64,000 nucleotides of DNA from Promicromonospora panici (GTDB taxonomy: Bacteria; Actinomycetota; Actinomycetes; Actinomycetales; Cellulomonadaceae), in assembly GCF_900608595.1 (NCBI RefSeq), contig NZ_UWYY01000020.1, positions 62,001 through 126,000 on the forward strand, given 5' to 3'. The notes under the pieces are model-generated. The model was not told the DNA's origin. It saw only the letters and a list, made by a program, of their open reading frames with translations, and did not search any database. Below, piece by piece: positions 63,132 to 64,000 of this stretch (within the stretch, counting starts at the first letter, position 1; every line of letters begins with the position of its first letter). The position numbers and the translations under genes are program-made.

Positions 63132-64000
63132 TCAGTCCCGCAGCACCGCCGCCGCCAGGCCTGCGGCGACGGCCACCAGCACGAGCACCATTCCCACCGT
63201 CCCCGACCAGCCGGCCAGCGCGAACCCGACGCCGCCGAGCCAGCCGAACAGGCTCGACCCCGCGTAGTACGCCAGGTTGTAGACCGCGGCGGCCTGGGTA
63301 CGGGCCTGGGGGGCCGCGACCGGCGTCCACCCGCTGGCCACGGCATGCGCCCCGAAGAAACCCGCCGTCAGCACGACCAGACCCGCAAGCACCACCGGCA
63401 GCCACCCGGACAGCGTGACCACCACGCCGACCGCCATCACACCGGTCGACACGATCAGCACCCGCCGGCGCCCGTGCCGGACCACCAGGCGGCCCGTACG
63501 CGCCGACGACCAGGTCCCCGCCAGGTACGCGAAAAACACGAGGCTCACCACGCCGGACGACAGGCCGAACGGCTCGTCGGCCAGCCGGAAGCCGAGGTAG
63601 TTGTAGACGGCGACGAAGCCGCCCATGAGCAGCAGGCCCTGGGCGTCCAGAACGAGGAGGCGCGGGCTCAACAGGGCGCGCAGCCGGCCGGCTCGCCGGG
63701 GCCCGTCATCGTCGCGCGGCGGGTGCTCGTCGCTCGGCCCGCCGTCACTCGGCACTCCGTCGCGCGGCTTGCGGTCACGCGGCTTGCGGTCGCGCGGCGC
63801 CAGCCAGACGAACATGCCCGCCGCGACCAGGCAGACCACCGCTACGGCACCCACCCCGGCTCGCCAGCCGAAGAGCTCGGCGACACCGCCCGAGACCAGC
63901 CGCCCCATCAGGCCACCCATCGACGTGCCCGCCACGTAGGTCCCTGCCGCGCGGGGCACCACGGCCGACGGCAGCATCTCCGTCAAGTACGCCATGGCCA
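63132..64000 (-). CDS. MFS transporter (YnfM-like), N-terminus beyond the window
   Basis: The C-terminal 289 or so residues of a 12-helix carrier; the 5' end lies past 64000. Seen: AVVPRAAGTYVAGTSMGGLMGR, in the part near helix 5 of the first half (split here), then two helices, a long hydrophilic loop, and six more helices with RTGRLVVRHGRR in the inter-helix loop. The loop between halves is enlarged by repeats (RDRKPRDRKPRDG), coded by two 15-base units at 63764-63793. Cargo unknown. Same strand as the SRPBCC gene, 158 bases upstream of it. Confidence 0.85.
   Translation of the reverse strand, partial: AMAYLTEMLPSAVVPRAAGTYVAGTSMGGLMGRLVSGGVAELFGWRAGVGAVAVVCLVAAGMFVWLAPRDRKPRDRKPRDGVPSDGGPSDEHPPRDDDGPRRAGRLRALLSPRLLVLDAQGLLLMGGFVAVYNYLGFRLADEPFGLSSGVVSLVFFAYLAGTWSSARTGRLVVRHGRRRVLIVSTGVMAVGVVVTLSGWLPVVLAGLVVLTAGFFGAHAVASGWTPVAAPQARTQAAAVYNLAYYAGSSLFGWLGGVGFALAGWSGTVGMVLVLVAVAAGLAAAVLRD

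Overview
The window is high-GC bacterial DNA with actinobacterial gene order. The marker is a long minus-strand block in the order pyrR-pyrB-pyrC-(PH-like)-carA-carB-pyrF, mihF-gmk-rpoZ-coaBC-metK-priA, then fmt-rsmB, rpe and ribD-ribE-ribBA-ribH with hisE-hisG. A second marker is pgsA-DUF881-DUF1290-DUF881-garA-ftsR-bifunctional nuclease-MerR. An actinobacterial integration host factor (MihF), a group 2 PyrF and a PriA without helicase motifs point the same way. Many genes have a TANNNT box 6-7 bases before the start codon, as expected for leaderless transcripts. I infer a member of Micrococcales, perhaps near Promicromonosporaceae/Cellulomonadaceae; the genus is not resolved.

Layout. 1-9.9 kb: the end of a UvrA-like gene, a NarL-type two-component pair beside a membrane fatty-acid desaturase, and small metabolic and regulatory genes (aldo/keto reductase with a divergent regulator, YjbR, SnoaL-like, 2-hydroxyacid dehydrogenase, GrpB, a stand-alone TOPRIM protein, a zinc alcohol dehydrogenase). 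10-18 kb: ABC exporter pair, tyrosine recombinase, phospholipase-D-type enzyme, TetR/NmrA-like divergent pair with a palindromic control region, MscS channel and a metallo-hydrolase. 18.1-23.9 kb: division/metabolism control cluster (FtsR, GarA, DUF881, PgsA-like). 24.2-26.2 kb: DEAD-box helicase with a foldable leader, ending in a remarkable 44-bp inverted repeat. 26.3-33.1 kb: his and rib genes, the rib operon headed by an FMN riboswitch. 33.2-36.8 kb: DUF2306 protein, a second two-component system, rpe. 36.9-41.6 kb: an accessory block of membrane and regulatory genes lying between rpe and rsmB. 41.7-52.3 kb: rsmB, fmt, priA, metK, coaBC, rpoZ, gmk, mihF. 52.6-61.9 kb: complete de novo UMP operon apart from dihydroorotate dehydrogenase and orotate phosphoribosyltransferase. 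62-64 kb: ArsR/SRPBCC pair with two matching operators and the end of an MFS transporter.

The pyr genes form one chain of 1-4 base overlaps from pyrR to pyrF, with a PyrR-type RNA site over the pyrR ribosome binding site. The rib genes are also overlapped and sit under FMN control. Noteworthy non-coding structure includes stop-codon-overlapping hairpins between convergent genes, two related copies of a palindrome, in-frame minisatellites in several housekeeping genes, and REP-like pieces translated inside priA and coaBC. No rRNA, tRNA, CRISPR array or intact insertion sequence was seen.
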